From: JAJPJE01 sp963724985
GTDB lineage: Bacteria > Acidobacteriota > Terriglobia > Terriglobales > Acidobacteriaceae
Length of the DNA: 64,000 nt
Assembly (NCBI GenBank): GCA_963724985.1
Contig: CAVRWV010000016.1
Location: 1 to 64,000 of the forward strand
Direction: 5' to 3'
Shown here: one piece after another, positions 34,285-43,446 of the stretch
Layout of the letters: every line of letters begins with the position of its first letter
How positions within the stretch are numbered: the first letter of the stretch is position 1
The notes under the pieces: model-generated
The model's database searches: none
The model's input: the letters and a program-made list of their open reading frames with translations, nothing else
Told to the model about the DNA's origin: nothing
Program-made: the position numbers and the translations under genes

Positions 34285-34938
34285 GTGGCCTGTGATATCT
34301 GTCATACGCGCAAAGACAAGCGCTTTTGCCCGGCGCTGCACGACCGGATCTGTCCGGTATGCTGCGGGACCGAGCGAGAGGTAACGCTCGATTGTCCGAG
34401 CGACTGTGCTTATCTGCAGCAGGCGCGGCAGAACGAAAAGCCACGTGCGATCGAGGACCTCGACCGCGATGCGCTGTTCCTTGATCTAGAGATACCTGAG
34501 AGATTTCTCTACGAGCGTGAGCCGCTCATCCTCGGATTAAGCTTCGGAGTGGCCAAGGCGGCGCGAGTTGATCGAAGCGTTAACGATCGGGACGCCATCG
34601 GTGCGCTGACGAATATGGCGCGCAGCTACCACACACTGGTCGAGTCGGGATTGGTGTACGAATCACCAACGGCGAGCCTGCCGGAACAGGCGATCGTTGC
34701 CGAGTTGCGGTCAATGATCGAGGAATACCGCAAGATCGAGCAGCAGAACCTTGGCTTCTCTTCGCTGCGCGACAGTGACGTACTGCGCGCGCTGGTGTTC
34801 ATGTTGCGGATCGCGCTGGGACGAAATAATGGACGTCCGAAGTCGCGAGCTTACCTGGATTTTCTCTTCAGCCAGTTTCCCGAGCAGAAGTCTGCAATTG
34901 CGGCGCCCGACGAGGGCAGCCGAATTATTGTGCCGTAA
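34285..34938 (+). CDS. Cysteine-rich (zinc-ribbon-like) hypothetical protein
   Basis: 217 residues starting with GTG at 34285. The first 45 residues hold eight cysteines (C3, C6, C15, C23, C26, C27, C37, C41) plus His7, His19: MACDICHTRKDKRFC... RICPVCCGTEREVTLDCPSDC. This looks like one or two structural zinc sites. The rest is helical (DAIGALTNMARSYHTLVESGLVYE... IEEYRKIEQQNLGFSSLRDSDVLRALVFML). There is no membrane segment. It has the look of a conserved lineage-specific protein, perhaps a nucleic-acid or protein adaptor. No function is assigned. Confidence 0.7.
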   Translation: MACDICHTRKDKRFCPALHDRICPVCCGTEREVTLDCPSDCAYLQQARQNEKPRAIEDLDRDALFLDLEIPERFLYEREPLILGLSFGVAKAARVDRSVNDRDAIGALTNMARSYHTLVESGLVYESPTASLPEQAIVAELRSMIEEYRKIEQQNLGFSSLRDSDVLRALVFMLRIALGRNNGRPKSRAYLDFLFSQFPEQKSAIAAPDEGSRIIVP

Positions 34939-34964
34939 ACTCCCAGACATTCGTCGAATGATTC

Positions 34965-34988
34965 AGGACAGGCGAGAGCGCCCGTCCT
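34965..34988. repeat. GGCGAGAGCGCC palindromic repeat, variant copy 3
   Basis: Arms AGGACAGGCG and CGCCCGTCCT around AGAG, one mismatch, followed by ACAC. It lies between the Cys-rich gene and the methyltransferase gene, 27 bases after the former's stop. Confidence 0.55.
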
Positions 34989-35009
34989 ACACTCGCTTGG
35001 GGGTGAGGT

Positions 35010-35825
35010 ATGGCTGGTGCGCCTGGAAATTTTCAAGAATTGAAACAGCGTCTGCGCGGGATGTGGATGGCGGGTGATTTCGGGCGGATTGCGCGATTGA
35101 ACGAGAGCGAGGGCGTCGAATTCGTCAATCGGTGGAATCTGCAGCCGGGGATGAAAGTGTTGGATGTTGCCTGCGGCACGGGTAACACGTCGATACCCGC
35201 TGCTAAGACTGGCGCCGACGTTACTGGACTGGATATCGCTCCGAATCTCCTGGAGCAGGCTCGCAAACGTGCTCAGGTAGAAGGATTGAAGGTTGAGTTC
35301 ATCGAGGGAGATGCGGAGCAGTTACCGCAGGCTGACGGCAGCTTCGACGCGGTGATGTCGATGTTCGGAGCGATGTTTGCGCCTCGCCCGGAGCTGGTTG
35401 CGTCAGAGCTGTTGCGAGTTTGCCGGCCTGGCGGATTTGTCGCGATGGGAAACTGGACGCCGGAGGGGTTTGTCGGCACCATGTTCAAAATCACCGCAAA
35501 GCATTCGCCTCCGCCTCCGGGAGTGCCTGCGCCCGTGCTTTGGGGAGATCCGAAGACGGTTGCGGAACGCTTCTCCGCGGCAGCGCGTGTGGAGTCGCGG
35601 AAGCGTGAACTACTTTTCGAATTCCCATTCAGTCCGTCCGAAGCCGTAGAGTACTTCAAACAGTATTTCGGGCCAACCAAGATGACCTTCGCGCGCCTGG
35701 ATGCTCCCGCTCAGGAAGCGCTGACGCAGGATCTGGTGCGCCATTGGGAAGCGCACAACGAAGGCGGCGCCGCCAAAACACGAATCAAAGCGGAGTACCT
35801 CGAAGTACGGGCCGAGGTCGCATAG
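35010..35825 (+). CDS. Class I SAM-dependent methyltransferase (UbiE-like)
   Basis: 271 residues. The SAM-binding motif I is VLDVACGTGNTSIPAAKTGADVTGLDIAPNLLEQA, motif II is IEGDAEQLPQADGSFDAVMSMFGAMFAP, and motif III is LLRVCRPGGFVAMGNWTPEG. This is the common UbiE/type-11 methyltransferase layout used for small-molecule substrates. The ATG at 35010 sits only three bases after GGGTGAGG, an unusually short spacing. The upstream palindromic repeat may mark a transcript end, so this gene may have its own promoter. The substrate is unknown. Confidence 0.85.
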   Translation: MAGAPGNFQELKQRLRGMWMAGDFGRIARLNESEGVEFVNRWNLQPGMKVLDVACGTGNTSIPAAKTGADVTGLDIAPNLLEQARKRAQVEGLKVEFIEGDAEQLPQADGSFDAVMSMFGAMFAPRPELVASELLRVCRPGGFVAMGNWTPEGFVGTMFKITAKHSPPPPGVPAPVLWGDPKTVAERFSAAARVESRKRELLFEFPFSPSEAVEYFKQYFGPTKMTFARLDAPAQEALTQDLVRHWEAHNEGGAAKTRIKAEYLEVRAEVA

Positions 35826-35843
35826 CCGCCCCCAATACCGGGC

Positions 35844-38800
35844 TTACCAGAGCACTTTGATTCCAAACTGCACCTGGCGCGACGTGGTCGAAGTACTGGT
35901 GATTGCGCCAGCGGTACCGGAAACGCCCGTTGGATTCGCCGTAGTTGGCGGAGTAAACGTGATCAGGTTAGGCGTGTTGAAATTCGCGCGATTGAGCAGA
36001 TTGAAAATCTCAGCGCGGAACTGAACGGTCCACCGCTCCGAGATCAGCGTGTTCTTCATCGCAGAGAAATCCCAGGTAGCGAGGCCCGGACCAATCAGCG
36101 TGTTGCGTCCGAGGTTTCCGAAAAAGCCACCGGTTGCCGGAGGCGCCAGGAATGCGTTCGGGTTATACCACTGAGTTGGATTTCCGAGAATGATGGGGCC
36201 GCTGAAGTTCGGGTTGATGAAGGGGCGAACGGGGTTGCGGGTGTCACCATCGTTCGATGGGTTGTAACTCAACTGCGGCGTGAACGGGAATCCGGACTGC
36301 ACGGTAACGATGCTGTTCGTGGACCAGCCGCTGATCAACGTGTTGCGAATCCCTTCTGCGCTGCTGCCGAACTTCTGCCCGCGGCCAAATGGCAAATCGT
36401 AAACGGCGCTGATTACCCCAACATGACGAACGTCGAATCCGGCAAGGCCCCAGTCGGCGCGGATGTTGTAAGGATTGGAAATCAAGCCAGGTTCGTTCGC
36501 CGTAGTGGTGGCATTCACAGAATCGCCATCGTCGAGAGCTTTCGACCAGGTGTACACACCGCGCAAAGCGAGGCCATGGGCAAGGCGGCGATTGAAGTCG
36601 ACTTGCAACGCGTTGTAAGAGCTATCTCCGATAGAAAAATAGGTCCAGGTATTGGCGAGCGAGGCGTTCGCGCGCGGCGCTTCGGCAGGAAAGAAGAAAC
36701 TTCCAGCAGGAACCGGTGTCCCCGCGATTCCCGCAGGAAATGTGGCGGGATAAGTCGCCGGGCAAGGCGCTGCGGGACAGATCGTCGCGAGAGGAGGGTT
36801 CGCGTCCACTCCCACGATCTCGTGATATCCGTGCGAGCCGACGTAGCCGAGCGTCAACGAAGTGTTGGGCGAGAGCTCGCGCTGCACGCGCAACGACCAC
36901 GAGATCAGCGTCGGCGTCTTCATGTCTGGCTGAATGCCGCCCGGAACGAGCTTGGCGGTTGCCGGCAGCGGCACAGAAGGATCGATGGGGAACTTCGAAA
37001 CCGCGAACGCCGGAATGCTGTAGGTGGGATTGAAGGGCGCGTTCTGATCGGTGCGGTAGCCAAGCGCATCTTGCAGATCGTTGTACATTCCAAAGCTGGC
37101 GCGGATTACCGTCTTCGGATCGGTCGGGCTCCAGGCGATTCCTATACGCGGTTGCGGCAGAAACTTCGCGTTGTTCTCTGTGAAGAGCGAGCCTGAGACT
37201 GCCGGTTGGCGGAGATGACGCCGTTGGTGAATGTGTAGTTCGCGGCGCGGCCGTGGGCTTCGTTCCATCCCGTGCTGGACTCAGCACGGAATCCTAGCGA
37301 AACCGTGAGCGATGGACTGAAGCGGATCACGTCTTGCGCGTACCATGCAGCGAAAAACGATCGCCAGTTCAGGGGGGTGGAAAACGGATCGTAGAGAAAG
37401 CTGCCGGCAGTGCCCTGCAGGAACGTTTGCAGGCTGGCGAAGGTGGCCTGTCCATATTGGCTGAGATGGATGTTCTCGTTGGACTGGAACGGCTGCAGCC
37501 AAACTCCGAACGAGAACTGGTGCCGGTTCCTGATCAGGCTGACGCGATTCTCAATCGTATAAATGTTGCGAGCAATGCTGAGATTGCTGCCGTTGTTGCT
37601 GCCGGCCAGACCGATCTGCGCTTGTGGATTAGAGGCGGCGCTTCCGCCCACGACAACCGCGCCCACTTGTCGTCCGAGAATGAAGCCCGGAGCGCTGGCG
37701 GCAGGGGTGCCCGGAGTCGGTTCGCCAGTGAAGAAATATCCGGCTCGCGAGTAGCCGAAGCGAGCGACATTAATAAGGTTGGGAGAAAACGTGTGCGTCC
37801 ATTGCAGGCTGGCGACCTGTTCACGCAAGTTCATGATGTCGGTGCTGAAAGGGTCGATCACGGTCGCGGTCACGTCGCCGCCATCGTCGATGGTGTATAT
37901 GCCGGAAAGGATATCGCGGCTGGAGAAGATGTGATCGACGCGGGCGGTGCCGAAGTCTTCGCGAATGGTTTGCAGCGGGCTGCTGAAGACCTGGGCGATG
38001 CCGTTGAAGTCAGGTGCCGCTGCCGGAGCAATCGGCCACAAGTTCAGCCACGGTTGAACGCTGGGAACGGCGGCAGCGCGAGACGCGGCGTCGGGAACAA
38101 AGGCAACGGAAGTCTGATGCAAGTGCTGACGGAGACCCTCGTAGTTGGCGAAAAAGAACGTCTTATCTTTTTGTATGGGCGCGCCGATGGCTGCGCCAAA
38201 TTGATTGCGCTGGAACGGCGGAGCCGATCCCTGATCGAAAAAGTTGGGAGCATCGAGAGCGTTGTTGCGGAGGAATTCGTAGATGGAGCCATGGAGCTGG
38301 TTAGTCCCTGATTGTGTCGCAACGATGACCTGACCGCCAGGATGTTTGCCGTATTCCGCACCGTAGGTGTCGCGCAGAACGTTGAACTCGCGGACCGCAT
38401 CGACACCCAGCAACTGGCCGCTGGTCCCGCCGGGAGTCATGTTGTTTTCGGCGGCGCCAGTAAACTCCACCCCGTTCAGCAGAAATATATTCTGTTGTGG
38501 ACGATTTCCGGAGACGGAGAAGTTGTTGCCGGTTGTGGAATTCGAAACCCCGGTGCCTCCGGTCTTCTCCCAGGTGAAGTTAGTGATACCGGGATTCAGC
38601 GTCATCAGCAAATCGTAGCTGCGGCCGTTGAGGGGAAGATCCTTAATCTGTCGTTCGCCAACGAGGCCAGAGATGTCCTGTGTGCTGGTGCTGACCACCT
38701 CTGCATCTCCGGAGACTTTTATCTGCTGACTCACTTCGCCAATACGTAAATGCACATTCACAGTGGCATCCTGACCCAGGACGAGACGGACGCCGGTGCG

Positions 38801-39067
38801 AATTTCTTCGGCGAATCCCTGCTTGCGAACGGAAACCTGGTAAGTACCAACCGGGAGCGCGAGCAGTTGATAGCGGCCATACTGATTCGTAGTGGTCTCG
38901 CGCGTCAGGCCTGTCTCCAAGCTTTGTGTGGTGACGGCCGCGTCGGTAACGGCGGAGCCGCTGCGGTCGACGACGCTGCCAGTCAAATTCGCGGACACTT
39001 GCGCAGAGGCTAACGCGGCCAACAATGAAATCAACAGAAGACAACAAACTCCTCGAGTCACGAGCAC
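35844..39067 (-). pseudogene. TonB-dependent receptor/Oar-like outer-membrane protein, frameshifted
   Basis: Two overlapping minus-strand frames form one protein of about 1,070 residues. The first part (39067 down to about 37205) has a signal peptide, a carboxypeptidase-regulatory-like domain (GSVVDRSGSAVTDAAVTTQSLETG), a plug (RQIKDLPLNGRSYDLLMTLNPG; NIFLLNGVEFTG; QLLGVDAVREFNVLRDTYGAEYGKHPGGQ) and the start of the barrel. The second part (from about 37205 to 35844) continues the barrel (KTVIRASFGMYNDLQDALG... RQVQFGIKVLW, ending in an aromatic residue). The frames must switch near 37200-37210, where one base appears to be missing (probably one C in AACCGG). It is either a pseudogene or carries a sequence error. 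Such proteins import oligomers or form surface structures in Acidobacteriota. Confidence 0.85.
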
Positions 39068-39139
39068 CTCACAGGAAAAGCCTTCGCATGGCGCGAAGGG
39101 CTGGCTGGTTGACGTGTGGGGCCGAACGGCTTGTGCTGA

Positions 39140-39544
39140 CTAAACGCGAACGATCATGACTTCCGTGGATTTGATCAGGGCCGCAGCGGTCTCGCCCTTC
39201 TTCAAGCGCATCTCGCGAACCGCATCGGCGGTGATGATCGAGGTGATGTGCTGATCGCCGAGCGAAAGGGTGACCTGCGCCAGCAGGCCGCTTACCTTCA
39301 AATCCACAATTCGCCCGACTAATTGATTGCGTCCGCTGATATGACGGAAGTTGGAGCGGCGCTTGATGCCGGGCTTTCCGAGTTTCTTCGGCAGAAACTT
39401 GTCTACTTCGCTTTGCGGAATGCGGTAGTGGCCGCCGGCGGTCTGCGCCGTGCGCAGTTTGCGTTTATAGATCCACTGTTTCACCGTCGGATAACTAATG
39501 CCGAGAACGGTGGCCGCTTGACGGGGAGTAAGGAGATCGCTCAT
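39140..39544 (-). CDS. HTH-TOBE (molybdate-binding-like) regulator
   Basis: 134 residues from the ATG at 39544; an open extension to 39763 overlaps the neighbouring gene and lacks signals. Residues 1-50 are a MerR/excisionase-type winged HTH (LTPRQAATVLGISYPTVKQWIYKRKLRTAQTAGGHYRIPQSEVDKFL). Residues about 65-134 are one TOBE/Mop domain (SGRNQLVGRIVDLKVSGLLAQVTLSLGDQHITSIITADAVREMRLKKGETAAALIKSTEVMIVRV), which binds molybdate or tungstate in ModE and related proteins. No molybdate transporter is encoded nearby. A perfect ATACGA/TCGTAT inverted repeat just upstream suggests autoregulation. Confidence 0.87.
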   Translation of the reverse strand: MSDLLTPRQAATVLGISYPTVKQWIYKRKLRTAQTAGGHYRIPQSEVDKFLPKKLGKPGIKRRSNFRHISGRNQLVGRIVDLKVSGLLAQVTLSLGDQHITSIITADAVREMRLKKGETAAALIKSTEVMIVRV

Positions 39545-39574
39545 GTCCGCACCTGTACGAGTTAATACGATTCG

Positions 39575-39593
39575 ATACGACGTTCGTATACGA
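39575..39593. promoter_or_regulatory. Candidate operator of the HTH-TOBE gene
   Basis: ATACGA-CGT-TCGTAT (39575-39589) is a perfect inverted repeat overlapping TCGTATACGA (39584-39593), a perfect ten-base palindrome. ATACGA also occurs at 39565-39570 and GATACACGA follows at 39592-39600. The cluster lies 30-55 bases upstream of the regulator start. Confidence 0.55.
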
Positions 39594-39677
39594 TACACGA
39601 CGGACGTTGCAGGATACAAAAAGTCAGTGGTTGAGTACTGAAGGCCGGTCAACAGATGTCGAGGGGCTCTCGCACGC

Positions 39678-41228
39678 TTAATGCGCTGGGGCGGCAGCGG
39701 CGCTCGGGGGAGAAGCATAGAGTGTGATCTCTGCCGAACTCGAAATCTGCCTTGGTTCGCCATTCACACGCACGGGTCGATAGGTGTTCGCGATGGCCTC
39801 ATTGCGCGCAGCTCGTCCAATCCGATCGGTTGGGGGATTCACAGCGGTAGCTTTCCAGACGTGCCCGTCAATACCGACAATCACATCGACCGTGACAGTG
39901 ACGTCGTGATCCAGGCCGTCCACCTGCGTATGTCTTTGGTCAACCTGGCGTGCAGCGAGCTCGGCTGGGCTCAAAGTTACGATCTTCGCTCTGGAAAGAA
40001 TCTGCTGGTCAACGGGCTTGCCTTGTTCGCTCGCATAGAATCCGCGCAAGTGCGAATCGGGTGTTGGTTGTGGAAACCGCAACTCTGCCTCGCGAAGAAA
40101 CAGTCTTTCTGCAATCGGGTCGAAGTCCCCATCCCCCAGCTTTTCACGGCGAATGTAATTCGTCGTGAGGCGGAGCCACCAGCCGACCTGTCCCGCCAAT
40201 TCTGCGTCTTTCATCGCTTCTTGTTCCGCAGTTTTTGCGAATGGCGAACTGACCACTTTGTTATCGAACGAGGTTGGCGCCTGCCTTGTGGCCATTCCAG
40301 TCACTCCCGCGATCGCATCTGCATACAGCTCGGCGAGATCTCGCGGAGAAGCTTCGCGGAGCCACTGAGCAGCAGTCTCGCGGTCACTGAGACTGAGAGC
40401 GATACCAGCATTTTGCAGAAAGCAGGAATTCTGCCGGTGTGCTTCCACCTGCTTGAGCCAGAGCTGGCGGACAGGAGCAAAATTTGCCTTGTCATCTGGG
40501 TTTATAAACAAAAGCCACGGATTGTTGAGGCAAACGTCAGGCTGGTTTTGTATGACCCACGAGACCAGGTGCGCGCGTGGCAAACGCACGGTTGTCTCGT
40601 CATTGACTACCCAGTAGCGGTCGAGCAGGGCGATGGCATCTTTGATATTTTTGGGATCGGCTTCGCGCGGCGGAGGAGCACCCGCCTCCAGCTTCAACGG
40701 AATGGTGGTCTGCGCCACGCCCTTCCAGAAGGGAAGAGGACTCAGGTTGCGCGGATCGCCCTTCGCCTCCTGTTGATTGGAATCGAGATGAATCGAGAGC
40801 GACGCTCCTTCTGTGAGCATCTCGTCAACTTGACGGTACTTTGGAGGCAGCACCAACTGCTCCGCCGGGACATAGAAGACGTGCGACTGATGAGCCACGA
40901 GGTCGATGACAAGCGGATCAATTCGTCCGGCGACGAATCCGACACCCATGTAGGGGATGCGATGAACCGTACCGTTGCGGTCGATCAGGCCGAAGTCCAG
41001 TCCAGCCGCTGGATGTTCGTTGTTCGTGATAATTCCCACAACGACGGAGAAGTCATGAGCGCTCGTGTTCGTGAGGGACACTTCCACATCGGTGAGCCCA
41101 ACGTAGTGGTTAACGATACGCGCGGACATGCTGAGATCACTGGAAGCCGGAGCCTTAGCGACCGATTGCGCCCAGCCGAACTGGGACAGGAAGACTAGAA
41201 GAAGAATCTTTATCACGATGCGAGACAT
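39678..41228 (-). CDS. Exported protein with TonB-C-like terminal domain
   Basis: 516 residues with a signal peptide (MSRIVIKILLLVFLSQFGWAQ). The N-terminal 150 residues are beta-rich (ARIVNHYVGLTDVEVSLTNTSAHDFSVVVGI). The middle is helical, mentioning WLREASPRDLAELYADAIAG. The last 80 residues (VTVTVDVIVGIDGHVWKATAVNPPTDRIGRAARNEAIANTYRPVRVNGEPRQISSSAEITLY) match the shape of the TonB C-terminal fold (a V-x-V-x-x-D-G-x-V start and W/Y-x-P-x-x-x-x-G core). It lacks a TonB-type N-terminal anchor, so it may interact with outer-membrane receptors such as its neighbour. A long antisense frame on the plus strand is a shadow. Confidence 0.72.
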   Translation of the reverse strand: MSRIVIKILLLVFLSQFGWAQSVAKAPASSDLSMSARIVNHYVGLTDVEVSLTNTSAHDFSVVVGIITNNEHPAAGLDFGLIDRNGTVHRIPYMGVGFVAGRIDPLVIDLVAHQSHVFYVPAEQLVLPPKYRQVDEMLTEGASLSIHLDSNQQEAKGDPRNLSPLPFWKGVAQTTIPLKLEAGAPPPREADPKNIKDAIALLDRYWVVNDETTVRLPRAHLVSWVIQNQPDVCLNNPWLLFINPDDKANFAPVRQLWLKQVEAHRQNSCFLQNAGIALSLSDRETAAQWLREASPRDLAELYADAIAGVTGMATRQAPTSFDNKVVSSPFAKTAEQEAMKDAELAGQVGWWLRLTTNYIRREKLGDGDFDPIAERLFLREAELRFPQPTPDSHLRGFYASEQGKPVDQQILSRAKIVTLSPAELAARQVDQRHTQVDGLDHDVTVTVDVIVGIDGHVWKATAVNPPTDRIGRAARNEAIANTYRPVRVNGEPRQISSSAEITLYASPPSAAAAPAH

Positions 41229-41343
41229 TGAGCACCGAGCCGAGCGCGAAAGATCACGTTATGATTTACGCCGCTTATAAGGAACTCAGGAATCATAACC
41301 CGACTCCCCGTGGTAGTTTCGTTGGCTCGGAGCAGCGGCCCAG

Positions 41344-42786
41344 CTACTTTGCTTGCTGGAAGCCTGCTGCCTTTTGCGCGGCGTCCGCGGCCTCGGCCTT
41401 CATTCCCTTCGCCGCGTAAGCCTTGGAAAGTTGCGATTCGATATCGGCATCATCGCCGCTGAGTTCCCGCTCCTTTAAGAAAGCCGCGATCGAATCGTCA
41501 TACTGATGCAACTCCGTGAAGGAGAGCCCCATGTTGTAATAGGCGCCTTCAAACTCCGGATCAAGCTGCACAGCCTTGCGATATTCGTCGAGTGCCAGCG
41601 GATGATTGTGCTCAGCGGCGGCAACGTAGCCGAGTCCGAAATGCGTTCCCGCATTCTCGCCGTCGAGCGCGAGCACCTGATTGAATGCGTTGCGCGCGTC
41701 ACTAAGACGGTTGTGGTCGGCGTAGAGTCGCCCAAGTTGGTAATAGGCTTCGTCATTCTTCGGATCGAGGGCGATCACCTGTTTCAATTGGGCTTCGGCC
41801 TGATCGGCCTGCGAGTTCTTCGCATACGCATCCGCCAAATAGAGATGCGCAGGAATGTATGCGGGCTTCTGGCGGACTGCCGTTTGCAGCTCGGTAATGG
41901 CCCCGGCCACTTTGTTCTGCTGTAGAAGGACGCTTGCACGCTGCGTGTGCGCGACGTAGCCACGCGCTGCTTCCACCCAACGAACACACCCGAACACGAT
42001 CGCCATCACCACCGCAATCACCAGGATGCGCCGCGATGGGTCATCCTGATTGGGAGCGGCCTTGGCGATCAGCGCTCCCAATGCCAATCCGCAGACGAGA
42101 CCGCCGATGTGCGCGGCATTGTCCGTCCGCCCCGAAACAGCGCCGAACAGCAGGTTGTACCCGGCAAACATGACGACACTGCGCAGCGAGGGCTGAATCG
42201 CAGCACGAGGTAGTGAGAATTCGCCTAAATAGAAGGAGGCGATCAAGGCTCCTGCGATTCCGAAGATAGCGCCCGAAGCGCCGGCGCTTACCGTCCCCGG
42301 ATGCCATGCGACGCTCGCAACGCTGCCGGCAACGCCGGAGATCAAGTAGACAGAGGCGAACGTCCAGTTACCATACAGCGATTCTGCGAGCGCTCCGAGG
42401 TCCCACAGACACCACATGTTGAACGCGATGTGAATCACGCCAATGTGCAGGAACATGCAGCTGAAGAGCCGCCACCATTCGCCGCTCAGCGTAAGCGGAC
42501 CCCAGTTGGCTCCCCAATGCACAAGCTGTTGCGTCGTGGGACTGGTAATGGAAATTCCGGCGAGCGCCATCCCCAGAAAAACTGCAGCGTTGATTCCCAC
42601 GAGGGCGTGCGTGACCAGCGTCTGATTCGTAGAGCGCTTCGCCCAGGGCACGGTCATTACGGGTTGTACAGCATCGTCGGGAAGCTCACCACGTTGTGCG
42701 GCTTCGTGTTGGACGCACCACTGGCAGATCTTTTTTCCGAATGCAAGAGAAGGAAGATTGCGACCGCACTTTATACAATTCGCCAT
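41344..42786 (-). CDS. Rhomboid protease with zinc-ribbon N-term and TPR C-term
   Basis: 480 residues. The N-terminus has four cysteines in C-x2-C...C-x2-C (C4, C7, C21, C24), a zinc-ribbon-like knuckle. The rhomboid core follows: WWRLFSCMFLHIGVIHIAFNMWCLW (His119, Asn123), catalytic serine in GASGAIFG (S171) and catalytic histidine in AAHIGGL (H226), within six or seven membrane segments. From about residue 285 there are tandem TPR units (AHLYLADAYAKNSQADQAEAQL, AYYQLGRLYADHNRLSDARNAF, AYYNMGLSFTELHQYDDSIAAF). All catalytic residues are present. The TPR part may recruit substrates. It is co-oriented with folK and lpxC. Confidence 0.92.
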   Translation of the reverse strand: MANCIKCGRNLPSLAFGKKICQWCVQHEAAQRGELPDDAVQPVMTVPWAKRSTNQTLVTHALVGINAAVFLGMALAGISITSPTTQQLVHWGANWGPLTLSGEWWRLFSCMFLHIGVIHIAFNMWCLWDLGALAESLYGNWTFASVYLISGVAGSVASVAWHPGTVSAGASGAIFGIAGALIASFYLGEFSLPRAAIQPSLRSVVMFAGYNLLFGAVSGRTDNAAHIGGLVCGLALGALIAKAAPNQDDPSRRILVIAVVMAIVFGCVRWVEAARGYVAHTQRASVLLQQNKVAGAITELQTAVRQKPAYIPAHLYLADAYAKNSQADQAEAQLKQVIALDPKNDEAYYQLGRLYADHNRLSDARNAFNQVLALDGENAGTHFGLGYVAAAEHNHPLALDEYRKAVQLDPEFEGAYYNMGLSFTELHQYDDSIAAFLKERELSGDDADIESQLSKAYAAKGMKAEAADAAQKAAGFQQAK

Positions 42787-42852
42787 TGTTGATGAAGGTT
42801 AGCCGCGGCAGATTGCGGCAATCCAGCTATGAGGGTACCGCAGAAACGCGGT

Positions 42853-43363
42853 TTAGTTCGGTTTTGGCGTGAACTGTTTCACCGCCTGGCGATCTGGGGA
42901 TAAGCCGGTCAGCAATTCCTGAGCGGTCTTCTTTAATATCGGATGCACTACGCCTGGCGCGATCTGTGCAAGCGGCTCTAACACAAAGCGCCGTTGATGC
43001 AATGCGGGATGGGGGATGGTCAGGCCCGGTTCGTGGATTATCTTGTCGCCAAAGAGAAGGATGTCGATGTCAATGAGTCGCGGCCCTTTGGGTTGAAGGC
43101 GCTCGCGTCCCAGAGAGCGCTCGATCTCCAACAGGCGCTGCAGGAGTGTTTGCGGCGAGAGGTCGGTTTCCAGCAGCACAACGCAGTTCAGGAACCAGGG
43201 CTGATCGAGAAAATCTACAGGCTCGGTTTCATAGAAAGAAGAAACGGCGGTGACTCTCCCGAGCGAGTCGAGGCGAGCGATGGCATCGCGTAGGATTTGC
43301 CTCGCGATCGCCAAGGTTCGAGCCGAGGGAAAGATACGCCACGTTTCGCGTTTCACGTTTCAT
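42853..43363 (-). pseudogene. folK: folK (HPPK) split by a single-base frameshift
   Basis: 6-Hydroxymethyl-7,8-dihydropterin pyrophosphokinase of folate synthesis. The main frame gives LRDAIARLDSLGRVTAVSSFYETEPVDFLDQPWFLNCVVLLET, RLLEIERSLGRERLQPKGPRLIDIDILLFG and IPHPALHQRRFVLEPLAQIAP, all classical HPPK motifs. Its N-terminal codons in that frame are nonsense, but the other frame from the ATG at 43363 reads MKRETRNVAYLSLGSNLGD then REAN, the exact family N-terminus. The two join if one C is removed from AATCCTA near 43293. It is either a genuine inactivation or a sequence error; folK is usually essential unless a paralogue exists. The start region is built of GAAACG repeats, so the GTG of VAYLSLGSN is another start candidate. 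Confidence 0.88.
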
Positions 43364-43370
43364 GTTTCGC
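43341..43370. repeat. Short GAAACG tandem repeat at the folK start
   Basis: Minus-strand GCGAAACATGAAACGTGAAA then CGCGAAACGTGG: GAAAC occurs four times at 7-8 base spacing exactly over the folK initiation region. It supplies the upstream ATG and GTG codons. Confidence 0.5.
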
Positions 43371-43446
43371 GAGAAGCCAGTGGACCATGATAGGGCTTCC
43401 TCGGCGAAAGCGCCCGGAGTGAGAGGAGAAAAGTGCTGTTAAGGGA

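Noticed and set aside
39681..41198. A 505-codon open frame on the plus strand, antisense to the TonB-C-like protein gene
   Set aside because: It has no signal peptide, domain or ribosome binding site and its composition is Arg/Ser-rich noise; the minus-strand frame has a clear signal peptide and a domain.
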